From contig CAKRMH010000015.1 of NCBI GenBank assembly GCA_934364805.1, positions 7,570-71,569 on the forward strand: a stretch of 64,000 nucleotides of DNA. Direction: 5' to 3'. Of this stretch, positions 43,400 through 51,616 are shown one piece after another; positions within the stretch are counted from its first letter, which is position 1, and the number at the start of each line of letters is the position of its first letter. The position numbers and the translations under genes are program-made. The notes beneath the pieces were generated by a model. The model was not told where the DNA came from and made no database searches. It saw only the letters and a program-made list of their open reading frames with translations. The stretch is from an uncultured Lachnospiraceae bacterium (GTDB lineage: Bacteria; Bacillota; Clostridia; Lachnospirales; Lachnospiraceae).

Positions 43400-44611
43400 A
43401 TGTTGACATTGGATAAATTCGAGGAAGCCAGTGAAAAAGTCAAAGAGGTAACACTGGAAACGAAATTGATCTACAGTGATTTTTTGAGTGAACAGACTGG
43501 AAATAAGGTATATCTGAAGCCTGAAAATATGCAGTTTACGGGCGCTTATAAGGTGCGTGGAGCATATTATAAGATCAGCACATTGTCAGACGAAGAACGT
43601 GCAAAGGGACTGATCACAGCTTCTGCGGGGAATCATGCACAGGGTGTTGCATATGCGGCAAAATGTTATGGATGTAAGGCGGTCATTGTAATGCCGACAA
43701 CAACGCCGCTTATTAAGGTTAATCGCACAAAGAGTTATGGTGCTGAGGTGATCCTTTATGGAGATGTATACGATGAAGCCTGTGCGCATGCGTTAGAACT
43801 TGCAGAGAAAAAAGGATATACATTTATTCATCCATTCGATGATCCGGTCGTTGCAACCGGACAGGGAACCATTGCTATGGAGATTTTTAAAGAACTTCCA
43901 CTTGTTGAATATATCCTTGTACCAATCGGAGGCGGCGGACTTGCAACGGGTGTTTCCACACTTGCAAAACTCTTAAATCCGAAGATTAAAGTCATCGGTG
44001 TGGAGCCGGCTGGTGCAAACTGTATGCAGGCGTCGTTTGCAGCGGGGAAAGTTACAACACTTCCAAGTGTCAATACGATTGCAGACGGTACAGCAGTAAA
44101 GACACCGGGAAGCAAAATTTTCCCATATATCCAGAAAAACCTGGATGAGATTATTACAGTTGACGATGATGAACTGATCGTTGCGTTCCTTGACATGGTT
44201 GAGAACCATAAGATGATCGTGGAGAACTCCGGTCTTCTTACCGTTGCTGCGCTCAAACATCTCGATGTGAAGGACAAACGTGTGGTATCTATTTTGAGTG
44301 GTGGTAACATGGATGTGATTACCATGTCATCTGTAGTACAGCAGGGACTTATTTTCAGGGATCGTATTTTTACCGTGTCTGTATTACTTCCGGACAAGCC
44401 TGGTGAACTTTCAAAGGTTGCGGATACGATTGCAAAAGAACAGGGAAATGTAATTAAACTCGAGCATAACCAGTTTGTTTCAACAAACAGAAATATGGCT
44501 GTGGAACTGCGTATTACACTGGAGTCTTTTGGAACGGATCATAAAAAACAGATTCTGAAGGCACTTGAAAAAGCTGGATACAAACCAAAGCTTGTACGTA
44601 CAAATTTATAA
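43400..44611 (+). CDS. Threonine ammonia-lyase with ACT domain
   Basis: PLP enzyme converting threonine to 2-oxobutyrate and ammonia. The 403 residues match the medium-length type: catalytic Lys51 in FTGAYKVRGAYYKI, the SAGNHAQGVAYAA motif, the PLP phosphate loop IGGGGLATG, and a C-terminal ACT domain (VSVLLPDKPGELSKVADTIA) for allosteric control. It may serve isoleucine synthesis (IlvA) or threonine degradation (TdcB); the sequence alone does not decide. The ATG at 43400 has AGAGG 7 nt upstream; an ATG at 43382 lacks one. Confidence 0.93.
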   Translation: MLTLDKFEEASEKVKEVTLETKLIYSDFLSEQTGNKVYLKPENMQFTGAYKVRGAYYKISTLSDEERAKGLITASAGNHAQGVAYAAKCYGCKAVIVMPTTTPLIKVNRTKSYGAEVILYGDVYDEACAHALELAEKKGYTFIHPFDDPVVATGQGTIAMEIFKELPLVEYILVPIGGGGLATGVSTLAKLLNPKIKVIGVEPAGANCMQASFAAGKVTTLPSVNTIADGTAVKTPGSKIFPYIQKNLDEIITVDDDELIVAFLDMVENHKMIVENSGLLTVAALKHLDVKDKRVVSILSGGNMDVITMSSVVQQGLIFRDRIFTVSVLLPDKPGELSKVADTIAKEQGNVIKLEHNQFVSTNRNMAVELRITLESFGTDHKKQILKALEKAGYKPKLVRTNL

Positions 44612-44617
44612 AAAATG

Positions 44618-44654
44618 CAGGTGTCAAGAAAAAATACTTGACACCTGTTTTTGT
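44618..44654 (+). terminator. Terminator behind threonine ammonia-lyase
   Basis: A perfect 11-bp stem CAGGTGTCAAG/CTTGACACCTG (44618-44628 and 44637-44647) with A-rich loop and TTTTTG after it. Confidence 0.87.
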
Positions 44655-44682
44655 TTGTGATAATCTATGCAAGGTGACTGAC

Positions 44683-45027
44683 ATGGAAGAGAAAGTAGAA
44701 CAGACATATTTATATGATTTTTATGGCGAACTGCTGAACGAACATCAGCGCCAGATATATGAGGATTTTGTTTTGAACGATCTTTCCCTTGGAGAGATTG
44801 CATCGGAAGAAGGAATCAGCAGACAGGGTGTCAGCGATATGATCCGGCGGTGCACAAAGAAACTCGAAGAATATGAGGCGAAGCTTCACCTTGTGAAGAA
44901 GTTCCTTTCGGTGAAGAAAGATATTGCCCAGATTCATGATCTGACAGGAGAATTTTACAGAACAAAGAATCCGGATATTATGAATGAGATTGAAACGATT
45001 TCAAATCAGATACTAGAGGAGCTCTAA
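44683..45027 (+). CDS. ylxM: UPF0122/YlxM helix-turn-helix protein
   Basis: A 114-residue protein with a sigma-factor-like HTH (DLSLGEIASEEGISRQGVSD), belonging to the YlxM family that is almost always encoded just before ffh. In some Gram-positive bacteria YlxM assists SRP function. The start at 44683 follows AAGGTG; its stop is one base before the ffh start, so the two are coupled. Confidence 0.92.
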   Translation: MEEKVEQTYLYDFYGELLNEHQRQIYEDFVLNDLSLGEIASEEGISRQGVSDMIRRCTKKLEEYEAKLHLVKKFLSVKKDIAQIHDLTGEFYRTKNPDIMNEIETISNQILEEL

Positions 45028-45028
45028 T

Positions 45029-46387
45029 ATGGCATTTGACAGTTTATCAGAAAAACTGCAGAACGTATTCCGGAATCTCCGCAGCAAGGGAAGGCTTACT
45101 GAGGATGATGTCAAAGCAGCACTGAAGGAAGTTAAGATGGCTTTACTGGAAGCCGATGTTAACTTTAAAGTTGTGAAACAATTCACAAAGAGTGTGCAGG
45201 AGCGTGCAATTGGTCAGGATGTCATGAACGGTCTGAACCCGGGACAGATGGTGATCAAGATCGTAAATGAAGAAATGGTCAAGCTCATGGGCTCTGAGAC
45301 AACGGAACTTGCGTTTCGTCCGGGAAAAGAACTGACCGTGATCATGATGGTTGGTCTTCAGGGTGCTGGTAAGACAACTACCACAGCCAAAATAGCCGGA
45401 AAGCTGAAATTAAAAGGCAAGAAAACACTGCTTGCCGCATGTGATGTTTATCGTCCTGCTGCAATTGAACAGTTGCAGATCAACGGAGAGAAACAGGGCG
45501 TGGAAGTGTTCACAATGGGTGATAAAAATAAGCCGGTGAACATTGCAAAAGCTGCTGTGGAACATGCGCGGAAGAATGAATTTAATGTGCTTATCATCGA
45601 TACTGCCGGAAGACTTCATGTGGATGAAGATATGATGGCGGAACTCGAAGAGATAAAAGAACAGGTTGATGTATTCCAGACAGTGCTTGTTGTTGATGCA
45701 ATGACAGGACAGGATGCAGTCAACGTTGCCGGAACTTTCGATGAGAAGATCGGAATTGACGGTGTAATACTTACGAAGCTGGATGGTGATACCAGAGGTG
45801 GTGCAGCGCTTTCTATCCGTGCTGTAACCGGAAAACCAATCCTTTATGTAGGTATGGGAGAGAAACTCTCAGATCTTGAGCAGTTTTATCCAGATCGAAT
45901 GGCGTCCCGTATCCTTGGTATGGGCGATGTGCTTTCGATGATTGAGAAAGCACAGGAGAACATTGACGAGGAGAAAGCCAAAGAACTTGAACAGAAGATG
46001 CGCAAAAACGAATTCGATTTTGATATGTATCTTGAATCAATGAGTCAGATGCGCAAAATGGGCGGTTTTTCTTCATTGCTCGGAATGCTTCCGGGAATGG
46101 GGCTTGGCAATGGCAAGATGCCGGATATCGATACCGACGAGGCTGAGAAGTCGCTTGCCAGAACAGAGGCGATCATCCATTCGATGACGAAGAAGGAGAG
46201 AACCAATCCTTCCCTGCTTAATCCAAGCAGGAAACAGCGTATCGCAAAAGGCGCTGGTGTAGATATTTCAGAAGTCAATCGTCTGGTCAAACAGTTTGAA
46301 CAGATGAAGAAGATGATGAAGAAGATGCCTGGTATGATGGGCGGCAAACGTGGTAAAAGAGGAATGTTCAAAGGACTTCCTTTTTAA
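45029..46387 (+). CDS. ffh: Signal recognition particle protein Ffh
   Basis: GTPase that binds signal peptides and 4.5S/6S-like SRP RNA. The 452 residues comprise the NG domain (GLQGAGKTTTTAKIAGKL, DVYRPAAIEQL, DTAGRLHVDEDMM, TKLDGDTRGG) and a methionine-rich M domain from about 300, ending MKKMPGMMGGKRGKRGMF. It pairs with FtsY. No SRP RNA gene was recognised in the window. Confidence 0.98.
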   Translation: MAFDSLSEKLQNVFRNLRSKGRLTEDDVKAALKEVKMALLEADVNFKVVKQFTKSVQERAIGQDVMNGLNPGQMVIKIVNEEMVKLMGSETTELAFRPGKELTVIMMVGLQGAGKTTTTAKIAGKLKLKGKKTLLAACDVYRPAAIEQLQINGEKQGVEVFTMGDKNKPVNIAKAAVEHARKNEFNVLIIDTAGRLHVDEDMMAELEEIKEQVDVFQTVLVVDAMTGQDAVNVAGTFDEKIGIDGVILTKLDGDTRGGAALSIRAVTGKPILYVGMGEKLSDLEQFYPDRMASRILGMGDVLSMIEKAQENIDEEKAKELEQKMRKNEFDFDMYLESMSQMRKMGGFSSLLGMLPGMGLGNGKMPDIDTDEAEKSLARTEAIIHSMTKKERTNPSLLNPSRKQRIAKGAGVDISEVNRLVKQFEQMKKMMKKMPGMMGGKRGKRGMFKGLPF

Positions 46388-46422
46388 ATAAAATTTAGCA
46401 AACCTATGAGGAGGTGACAGTA

Positions 46423-46668
46423 ATGGCAGTTAAGATCAGATTAAGAAGAATGGGACAGAAAAAGGCTCCTTTCTATAGAATCGTAGTAGCAGATTCCAGA
46501 TCCCCAAGAGATGGAAGATGTATCGAAGAGATCGGAACTTATGATCCAACAAAAGATCCTAGCGAATATCATGTAAATGAGGAATTAGCTAAAAAATGGT
46601 TAGCAAACGGCGCTCAGCCTACAGAAACCGTTAGCAGAATTTTCAAGAAAGCTGGTATCGAGAAATAG
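46423..46668 (+). CDS. rpsP: 30S ribosomal protein S16
   Basis: An 81-residue small-subunit protein starting MAVKIRLRRMGQKKAPFYRI, the family signature, with VADSRSPRDGR. The start is the ATG at 46423 after GAGGAGGTG. It stands between ffh and khpA in the conserved ffh-rpsP-khpA-rimM-trmD-rplS order. Confidence 0.97.
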   Translation: MAVKIRLRRMGQKKAPFYRIVVADSRSPRDGRCIEEIGTYDPTKDPSEYHVNEELAKKWLANGAQPTETVSRIFKKAGIEK

Positions 46669-46687
46669 GATTCGTGAGGTGGACGTA

Positions 46688-46918
46688 ATGAAAGAATTGG
46701 TAGAAGTAATTGCAAAATCACTAGTCGATTACCCGGATGAGGTAGTTGTTACTCAGACCGAGAATGAGAAAGCAATTGTTTTGGAATTACGTGTTGCACA
46801 GTCTGATATGGGCAAAGTGATCGGTAAACAGGGAAGAATTGCGAAAGCAATTCGTTCTGTTGTAAAAGCCGCAGCCTCAAAAGAAGACAAAAAGGTTATT
46901 GTAGAGATTATGCAGTAA
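46688..46918 (+). CDS. khpA: KH-domain RNA-binding protein KhpA
   Basis: A 76-residue single KH domain protein. The GxxG loop is in GKVIGKQGRIAKAIRSVV. KhpA with KhpB binds RNA and influences cell length and division in streptococci. The ATG at 46688 follows GAGGTGG. A terminator follows directly, separating it from rimM. Confidence 0.94.
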   Translation: MKELVEVIAKSLVDYPDEVVVTQTENEKAIVLELRVAQSDMGKVIGKQGRIAKAIRSVVKAAASKEDKKVIVEIMQ

Positions 46919-46924
46919 TCTTCT

Positions 46925-46955
46925 AAGCCGTCTCGTTTTCGGGACGGCTTTTTTC
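46925..46955 (+). terminator. Terminator behind khpA
   Basis: An 11-bp stem with one G-U pair (46925-46935 and 46940-46950), TTTT loop, then TTTTT. Confidence 0.87.
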
Positions 46956-46959
46956 TTAG

Positions 46960-46989
46960 TTTACAGAAAAAAGAAATTTCTTATATAAA
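46960..46989 (+). promoter_or_regulatory. Candidate promoter of rimM-trmD
   Basis: TTTACA (46960-46965), 18 bp, TATAAA (46984-46989). It lies just behind the khpA terminator, as expected for a new transcription unit. Confidence 0.5.
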
Positions 46990-47042
46990 GAAAACTCTGC
47001 ATGAATGCAGCTCGAAAGTAAATAAGGGAACAGGAGAAAAGT

Positions 47043-47552
47043 ATGGAAAATTTATTGCAGGTTGGCGTGATCACTACTACACATGGAATTCGCGGTGAAG
47101 TGAAAGTGTTTCCAACGACAGATGATCCAAAGAGATTCCTTGATCTGAAAAATGTAATACTGGATGATGGAAAAACAACGCTTGATCTTGAAATTCAGAA
47201 TGTGAAATTCTTTAAGAATCTTGTCATTCTGAAATTTAAAGGGATAGATAATATAAATGATATTGAAAAATATAAAAAAGCAGGACTGTATGTCACAAGA
47301 GAAGACGCAGTAGAACTTGAAGAAGATGAGTACTTTATTGCAGATCTGATCGGAATGGATGTTATCTCGGACGAGGGAGAGCAGCTGGGCACAATATCCG
47401 ATGTTTTACAGACGGGGGCAAACGATGTCTATGTGATCAGCAGCAAGGGACAAAAAGACCTGCTTCTTCCTGCAATCCACGAATGTGTTCTGGATGTAAA
47501 TGTGGAAGAACGCACAATGAAAGTGCATTTGATGCCGGGATTAAGAGATTAA
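47043..47552 (+). CDS. rimM: Ribosome maturation factor RimM
   Basis: A 169-residue assembly factor of the 30S subunit head; binds S19. It has the N-terminal GVITTTHGIRGEVKVFPTTD motif and the PRC-barrel domain with DEYFIADLIGMDV and LLLPAI. It precedes trmD in the usual operon. Confidence 0.96.
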   Translation: MENLLQVGVITTTHGIRGEVKVFPTTDDPKRFLDLKNVILDDGKTTLDLEIQNVKFFKNLVILKFKGIDNINDIEKYKKAGLYVTREDAVELEEDEYFIADLIGMDVISDEGEQLGTISDVLQTGANDVYVISSKGQKDLLLPAIHECVLDVNVEERTMKVHLMPGLRD

Positions 47553-47565
47553 CAGAGGGATGATT

Positions 47566-49020
47566 ATGAATTTTCATATTTTAACGCTTTTTCCGGAAAT
47601 GGTGATGCAGGGGCTTATGACAAGCATAACCGGAAGGGCTGCAGAACAGAATTATATAGGGATAGAAGCTGTCAATATCAGGGATTTCAGCCAGAACAAG
47701 CACAAAAAGGTGGACGATTATCCTTATGGCGGTGGAGCTGGAATGCTGATGCAGGCGCAGCCGGTGTTTGATGCCTGCCAGAGCGTGTTTGGACGGATAC
47801 CGGAGAATCACAGGAAAAGAGTGATCTATGTCACTCCACAGGGAACACCGTTTCATCAGGATATGGCAGCAGAACTGGCTGAAAACGATGATCTTGTTTT
47901 CCTCTGCGGTCATTATGAGGGAATTGATGAACGTGTACTTGAGGAGGTAGTCACAGACTATGTATCCATTGGTGACTATGTGCTGACCGGCGGTGAGCTT
48001 GCTGCGATGGTCATGGTGGATGCAGTTGCAAGACTGGTTCCCGGTGTCTTAAATAATGAGATGTCAGCAGAAACGGAATCATTTCATCAGGATCTTTTGG
48101 AATATCCACAGTATTCAAGACCGGAAAGCTGGCATGAAAAGAGTGTGCCAAAGGTTCTGCTGTCCGGAAATCAAAAAGAGATCGATGCATGGAGACTGCA
48201 GGCATCGATCAGGCGTACAAAAGACAGAAGGCCTGATCTGTATAAGCGTTATGAGGAACTTCAGGAATGTAAAGATATTCTGATGAAACAGAAACTTCTG
48301 CATATTGATATGATCGAGGCGATTAACAGAGGACGGGCAAAACTGGTCGCACGTGAAGGGGCAAACATTCTTCTTATGGAGCCTAAGAGCCATGTGTATT
48401 ATTTTACGGCGCTGGATGAAACCGCAGATCCGATGGAGGTTTTCCGCGGACTTTCTGAGAAGCAGAAAGAAGATATTGATCTTTTGGTGCTTCATCAGGA
48501 GCAGCCGGCAGAAAAACTTTCGGATTTTCTTGGTATGAATCTTTTGTTCGGATGTAGACAGGTTGTTTATACAAGACGGGAACAACTGCCGATCAGTGGC
48601 CTTTACCGGGGAGATGGACAGCCGACGGAGCAGGGGTTAGTGATTCGGCCGCTGACATTTGCGCATCTGAAAATCGTTTGCGACCATTATGAGCATATGG
48701 ATGATACGGTATACATCAAGAACCGGATTGCAAGTGGTGAAATGTTTGGAGCATTTGTAGATGGACAGCTTGCAGGTTTTGTTGGAACCCACGAAGAAGG
48801 CAGCATCGGTCTTCTGGAGGTCCTTCCGGAGTATCGTGGCCGGAAAATTGGAAAAGCACTGGAAACTTATATGATCAATTATTCACTCAGACTGGGACAC
48901 ATCCCTTACGGTCAGGTAATTGAGGGGAATGACCGCTCGATGAAACTGCAGGAATCATTGGGACTTTATACTTCAAAGAGTACGGTATACTGGATGGAAA
49001 AACCGGAAGAAAATAATTAA
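47566..49020 (+). CDS. trmD: tRNA (guanine-N1)-methyltransferase TrmD fused to a GNAT acetyltransferase region
   Basis: A 484-residue fusion; plain TrmD has about 240. Residues 1-240 are a complete SPOUT methyltransferase: NFHILTLFPEM, YGGGAGMLMQ, GHYEGIDERV and the trefoil-knot GDYVLTGGELAAMVMVDA, with RPESWHEKSVP. It makes m1G37 in tRNA. From about 250 to 484 there is an acetyltransferase region; the final GNAT part shows GLLEVLPEYRGRKIGKALET (acetyl-CoA binding) and EGNDRSMKLQESLGLY. No stop or frameshift divides them. The ATG at 47566 is chosen since AGAGGG is then 6 nt upstream. Confidence 0.92.
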   Translation: MNFHILTLFPEMVMQGLMTSITGRAAEQNYIGIEAVNIRDFSQNKHKKVDDYPYGGGAGMLMQAQPVFDACQSVFGRIPENHRKRVIYVTPQGTPFHQDMAAELAENDDLVFLCGHYEGIDERVLEEVVTDYVSIGDYVLTGGELAAMVMVDAVARLVPGVLNNEMSAETESFHQDLLEYPQYSRPESWHEKSVPKVLLSGNQKEIDAWRLQASIRRTKDRRPDLYKRYEELQECKDILMKQKLLHIDMIEAINRGRAKLVAREGANILLMEPKSHVYYFTALDETADPMEVFRGLSEKQKEDIDLLVLHQEQPAEKLSDFLGMNLLFGCRQVVYTRREQLPISGLYRGDGQPTEQGLVIRPLTFAHLKIVCDHYEHMDDTVYIKNRIASGEMFGAFVDGQLAGFVGTHEEGSIGLLEVLPEYRGRKIGKALETYMINYSLRLGHIPYGQVIEGNDRSMKLQESLGLYTSKSTVYWMEKPEENN

Positions 49021-49033
49021 AAAACAGCTTGCT

Positions 49034-49062
49034 TTTACAGTTGATTTATGATAGATTATTAA
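49034..49062 (+). promoter_or_regulatory. Candidate promoter of rplS
   Basis: TTTACA (49034-49039), 17 bp, TATTAA (49057-49062). The leader of about 65 nt may hold an L19 autogenous control element, but I cannot identify one. Confidence 0.4.
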
Positions 49063-49136
49063 TGTTGTGAATAAAAGTGATGGTCCTCTGTTGCACAGAT
49101 TGCATTAAGAACATCAAAATAATAGGAGGTCACAAA

Positions 49137-49490
49137 ATGAACGCAAGTGAAATTATTAAGAACATTGAAGCAGAACAGTTAAGAGCTGACGCTCTTGAGT
49201 TCAACGTTGGTGATACTGTAAAAGTTTACGGTAAGATCAAAGAGGGAAATCGTGAAAGAATTCAGGTTTTCGAAGGCGTTGTATTAAAGAAACAGGGCGG
49301 AAGCAACCGTGCTACTTTCACTGTTAGAAAAATCTCTAACGGTGTAGGTGTTGAGAAGACATGGCCATTACATTCTCCAAACGTAGAGAAAGTTGAAGTT
49401 GTACGTAAAGGTAAAGTAAGACGTGCAAAACTTTACTACTTAAGAGATCGTATCGGTAAAGCAGCAAAGGTTAAAGAGTTAGTAAAATAA
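49137..49490 (+). CDS. rplS: 50S ribosomal protein L19
   Basis: A 117-residue large-subunit protein at the interface to the 30S subunit. VGDTVKVYGKIKEGNRERIQ and FEGVVLKKQGG, VRKISNGVGVEKTWP are the family marks. The start is the ATG at 49137 after AGGAGGT. A terminator follows. Confidence 0.97.
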   Translation: MNASEIIKNIEAEQLRADALEFNVGDTVKVYGKIKEGNRERIQVFEGVVLKKQGGSNRATFTVRKISNGVGVEKTWPLHSPNVEKVEVVRKGKVRRAKLYYLRDRIGKAAKVKELVK

Positions 49491-49500
49491 GACTGGCTTC

Positions 49501-49536
49501 AAAGGGTGGATGCTTCGGCATTCGCCCTTTTTTTTT
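49501..49536 (+). terminator. Terminator behind rplS
   Basis: A 13-bp stem with G-U pairs (49501-49513 and 49518-49530), TTCG tetraloop and a following T run. Confidence 0.88.
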
Positions 49537-49591
49537 CACCTGAAGTATAGTACAATAGACAATGTAATTTACGCAGTTAGGAGATAAAACC

Positions 49592-50176
49592 GTGAGCAGA
49601 CGAAGCAATGGACTGAACTTTAACCGGAGGAGAAGAAAGTTTAATCTGCCTCTTTTCAAGGAAATCATAACATGGACGATCGCAGTCGCAATTACCGTTT
49701 TTCTGGCATTTGTAACGGTATATTTCTTTGGACTTCGGACAACCGTTGTAGGACAGGCGATGGAAAGTACCTTGTCGAATGGGGATAATATTCTGATCAA
49801 CCGTTTTGGATATATGCTTGGAAAACCGAAGCAGGATGACGTTGTGGTGTTTTTGCCGAATGGCAATGAAAAATCACATTATTATGTGCGGCGTGTTGTT
49901 GCGGTTCCGGGAGATACAGTTCAGATCAAGGATGGGGCGGTATACGTGAATGATGAACTTTATAACGTGCCGTCAGGAGTAGCATCCATTGATGATCCGG
50001 GACTTGCTGCAGATCCGATTACTTTGGGTGATGACGAGTATTTTGTGCTCGGAGATAACAGGAACAATAGTGAAGACAGCAGATATGCCAATATTGGCAA
50101 TATCAAAGAAGAATATGTGATAGGGAAAGCCTGGTATCGTATCACGTCATTTGGTGATATGGGGCGGATCCACTAG
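49592..50176 (+). CDS. Signal peptidase I-like protein lacking both catalytic residues (probable pseudoenzyme)
   Basis: A 194-residue membrane protein with one N-terminal membrane segment (about 22-48) and a signal peptidase I fold. The nucleophile motif GxSMxPT reads GQAMESTL, so the serine is Ala56 (codon gcg); the general-base lysine motif KRxxGxPGD reads RRVVAVPGD, so it is Arg100 (codon cgg). The third motif GDNRNNSEDSR is intact. It is therefore unlikely to cleave. The arrangement with an intact paralogue 0.9 kb downstream recalls Staphylococcus aureus SpsA/SpsB, where SpsA is inactive. The start is a GTG with TAGGAG 8 nt upstream. Confidence 0.88.
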   Translation: MSRRSNGLNFNRRRRKFNLPLFKEIITWTIAVAITVFLAFVTVYFFGLRTTVVGQAMESTLSNGDNILINRFGYMLGKPKQDDVVVFLPNGNEKSHYYVRRVVAVPGDTVQIKDGAVYVNDELYNVPSGVASIDDPGLAADPITLGDDEYFVLGDNRNNSEDSRYANIGNIKEEYVIGKAWYRITSFGDMGRIH

Positions 50177-50192
50177 GATAAAGGAGACAATT

Positions 50193-51032
50193 ATGAATTT
50201 TCAATGGTACCCGGGGCATATGACAAAGGCAAAACGTCAGATGCAGGAGGATATGAAACTGATCGACCTTGTGATCGAACTTGTGGATGCAAGAATTCCG
50301 CTTAGTAGCCGCAATCCGGATATTGATGATCTTGGGAAAAATAAATATCGTCTGATTCTGATGAACAAATCCGATCTTGCAGACAGAAAACAGACAGAAG
50401 CCTGGAGCAGCTATTTCCGAAGCAGGGGATTTTTTGTGGTATGCCTGGATGCAAGAAGTAAAAACGGTATGAAAAATGTGACAGATGTAATTATGGAAGC
50501 GTGCAAAGAAAAGATGGAGCGTGACAGGAAGCGTGGCATAAAGAACCGCCCTGTCCGGGCTATGGTTGTAGGAATTCCGAATGTTGGAAAGTCAACATTT
50601 ATTAATTCATATGCAGGAAAGGCATGTGCCAAAACAGGGAACAAACCAGGTGTGACCAAAGGAAAACAATGGATCCGCCTGAATAAGAATGTAGAGCTTT
50701 TGGATACGCCGGGCATTCTCTGGCCAAAATTTGAAGACCAGATGGTGGGACTACGGCTGGCACTGATCGGTTCGATCAAGGATGAAATCCTGAATACAGA
50801 CGAGCTCGCAATGGAGCTGATCCATATATTGACAGATATGTATCCGGGTGTCTTAAAGGAACGTTATGGCGTTGATGAAGAACAGAAAGATACAGATATT
50901 CTTTGCGAGATAGCGGAGAAACGAAACTGTCTTTCAAAAGGAAATGAACTTGACTACAGTAAGGCAGCAGCACTTTTGATCGATGAATTCCGTAGTGGAA
51001 AACTTGGGAAAATCACATTGGAAACGGTATAA
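50193..51032 (+). CDS. ylqF: Ribosome biogenesis GTPase YlqF/RbgA
   Basis: A 279-residue circularly permuted GTPase for late 50S assembly. The G4 motif (LMNKSDLAD) comes before G1 (VVGIPNVGKSTF) and G3 (LLDTPGILW). MNFQWYPGHMTKAKR is the family N terminus. The start at 50193 follows AAGGAG. Its place between two signal peptidase-like genes and rnhB matches other Clostridia and partly Bacillus. Confidence 0.95.
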   Translation: MNFQWYPGHMTKAKRQMQEDMKLIDLVIELVDARIPLSSRNPDIDDLGKNKYRLILMNKSDLADRKQTEAWSSYFRSRGFFVVCLDARSKNGMKNVTDVIMEACKEKMERDRKRGIKNRPVRAMVVGIPNVGKSTFINSYAGKACAKTGNKPGVTKGKQWIRLNKNVELLDTPGILWPKFEDQMVGLRLALIGSIKDEILNTDELAMELIHILTDMYPGVLKERYGVDEEQKDTDILCEIAEKRNCLSKGNELDYSKAAALLIDEFRSGKLGKITLETV

Positions 51033-51060
51033 TAACGGGAATCGCAGAGGAGGGAAGGAA

Positions 51061-51606
51061 ATGGGACTTCGGACAATTCGTAAAATTTTAGGAATCATAT
51101 TATATGTTTTTGGTATTTTTGCAACGGCATGGCTGATCGTGCATTTTGTTGCCCAGCGTACGGTCGTGGATGGTCCGTCGATGGAGACAACCTTAAATGA
51201 TGGAGACAATCTGATCATTGATAAGATCAGCTATCGTTTTGAAGATCCAAAGCGTTTTGATATTATCGTTTTTCCATTTCAATATAAAGAAAACACGTTC
51301 TATATCAAAAGAATTATTGGACTTCCAGGAGAAACGGTATCGATCACGGACAATGGAATCATAATGATCAATGGAGAACCACTTCAGGAATCTTATGGAA
51401 AAGAAGTAATCCGTGATCCGGGAAGTGCAAAGGATCCGATCACATTGAAGGATGGAGAATATTTTGTACTGGGGGACAACAGGAACAACAGCAGTGACAG
51501 TAGGGATCCATCGGTTGGTATTATAAAACGTTCTGACATAGTAGGCAGGGCATTTATGCGGTTATATCCGTTTGACCGTATTGGATTTTTACATAAGAAT
51601 GCGTGA
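51061..51606 (+). CDS. lepB: Signal peptidase I
   Basis: Membrane enzyme removing signal peptides from exported proteins. The 181 residues have one N-terminal membrane segment (about 9-30) and the intact Ser-Lys dyad: Ser40 in VVDGPSMETTL and Lys83 in FYIKRIIGLPG. GDNRNNSSDSR is the third motif. Its paralogue upstream has lost both residues. The start at 51061 follows GAGGGAAGG; an earlier frame overlaps ylqF. Confidence 0.95.
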   Translation: MGLRTIRKILGIILYVFGIFATAWLIVHFVAQRTVVDGPSMETTLNDGDNLIIDKISYRFEDPKRFDIIVFPFQYKENTFYIKRIIGLPGETVSITDNGIIMINGEPLQESYGKEVIRDPGSAKDPITLKDGEYFVLGDNRNNSSDSRDPSVGIIKRSDIVGRAFMRLYPFDRIGFLHKNA

Positions 51607-51616
51607 GGAACAGGAA

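Noticed and set aside
44638..44666. TTGACA-N17-TAATCT promoter before ylxM, with the -35 inside the threonine ammonia-lyase terminator stem
   Set aside because: The -10 is poor and transcription would begin within the ylxM ribosome site, leaving almost no leader. The TTGACA is explained by the terminator arm.
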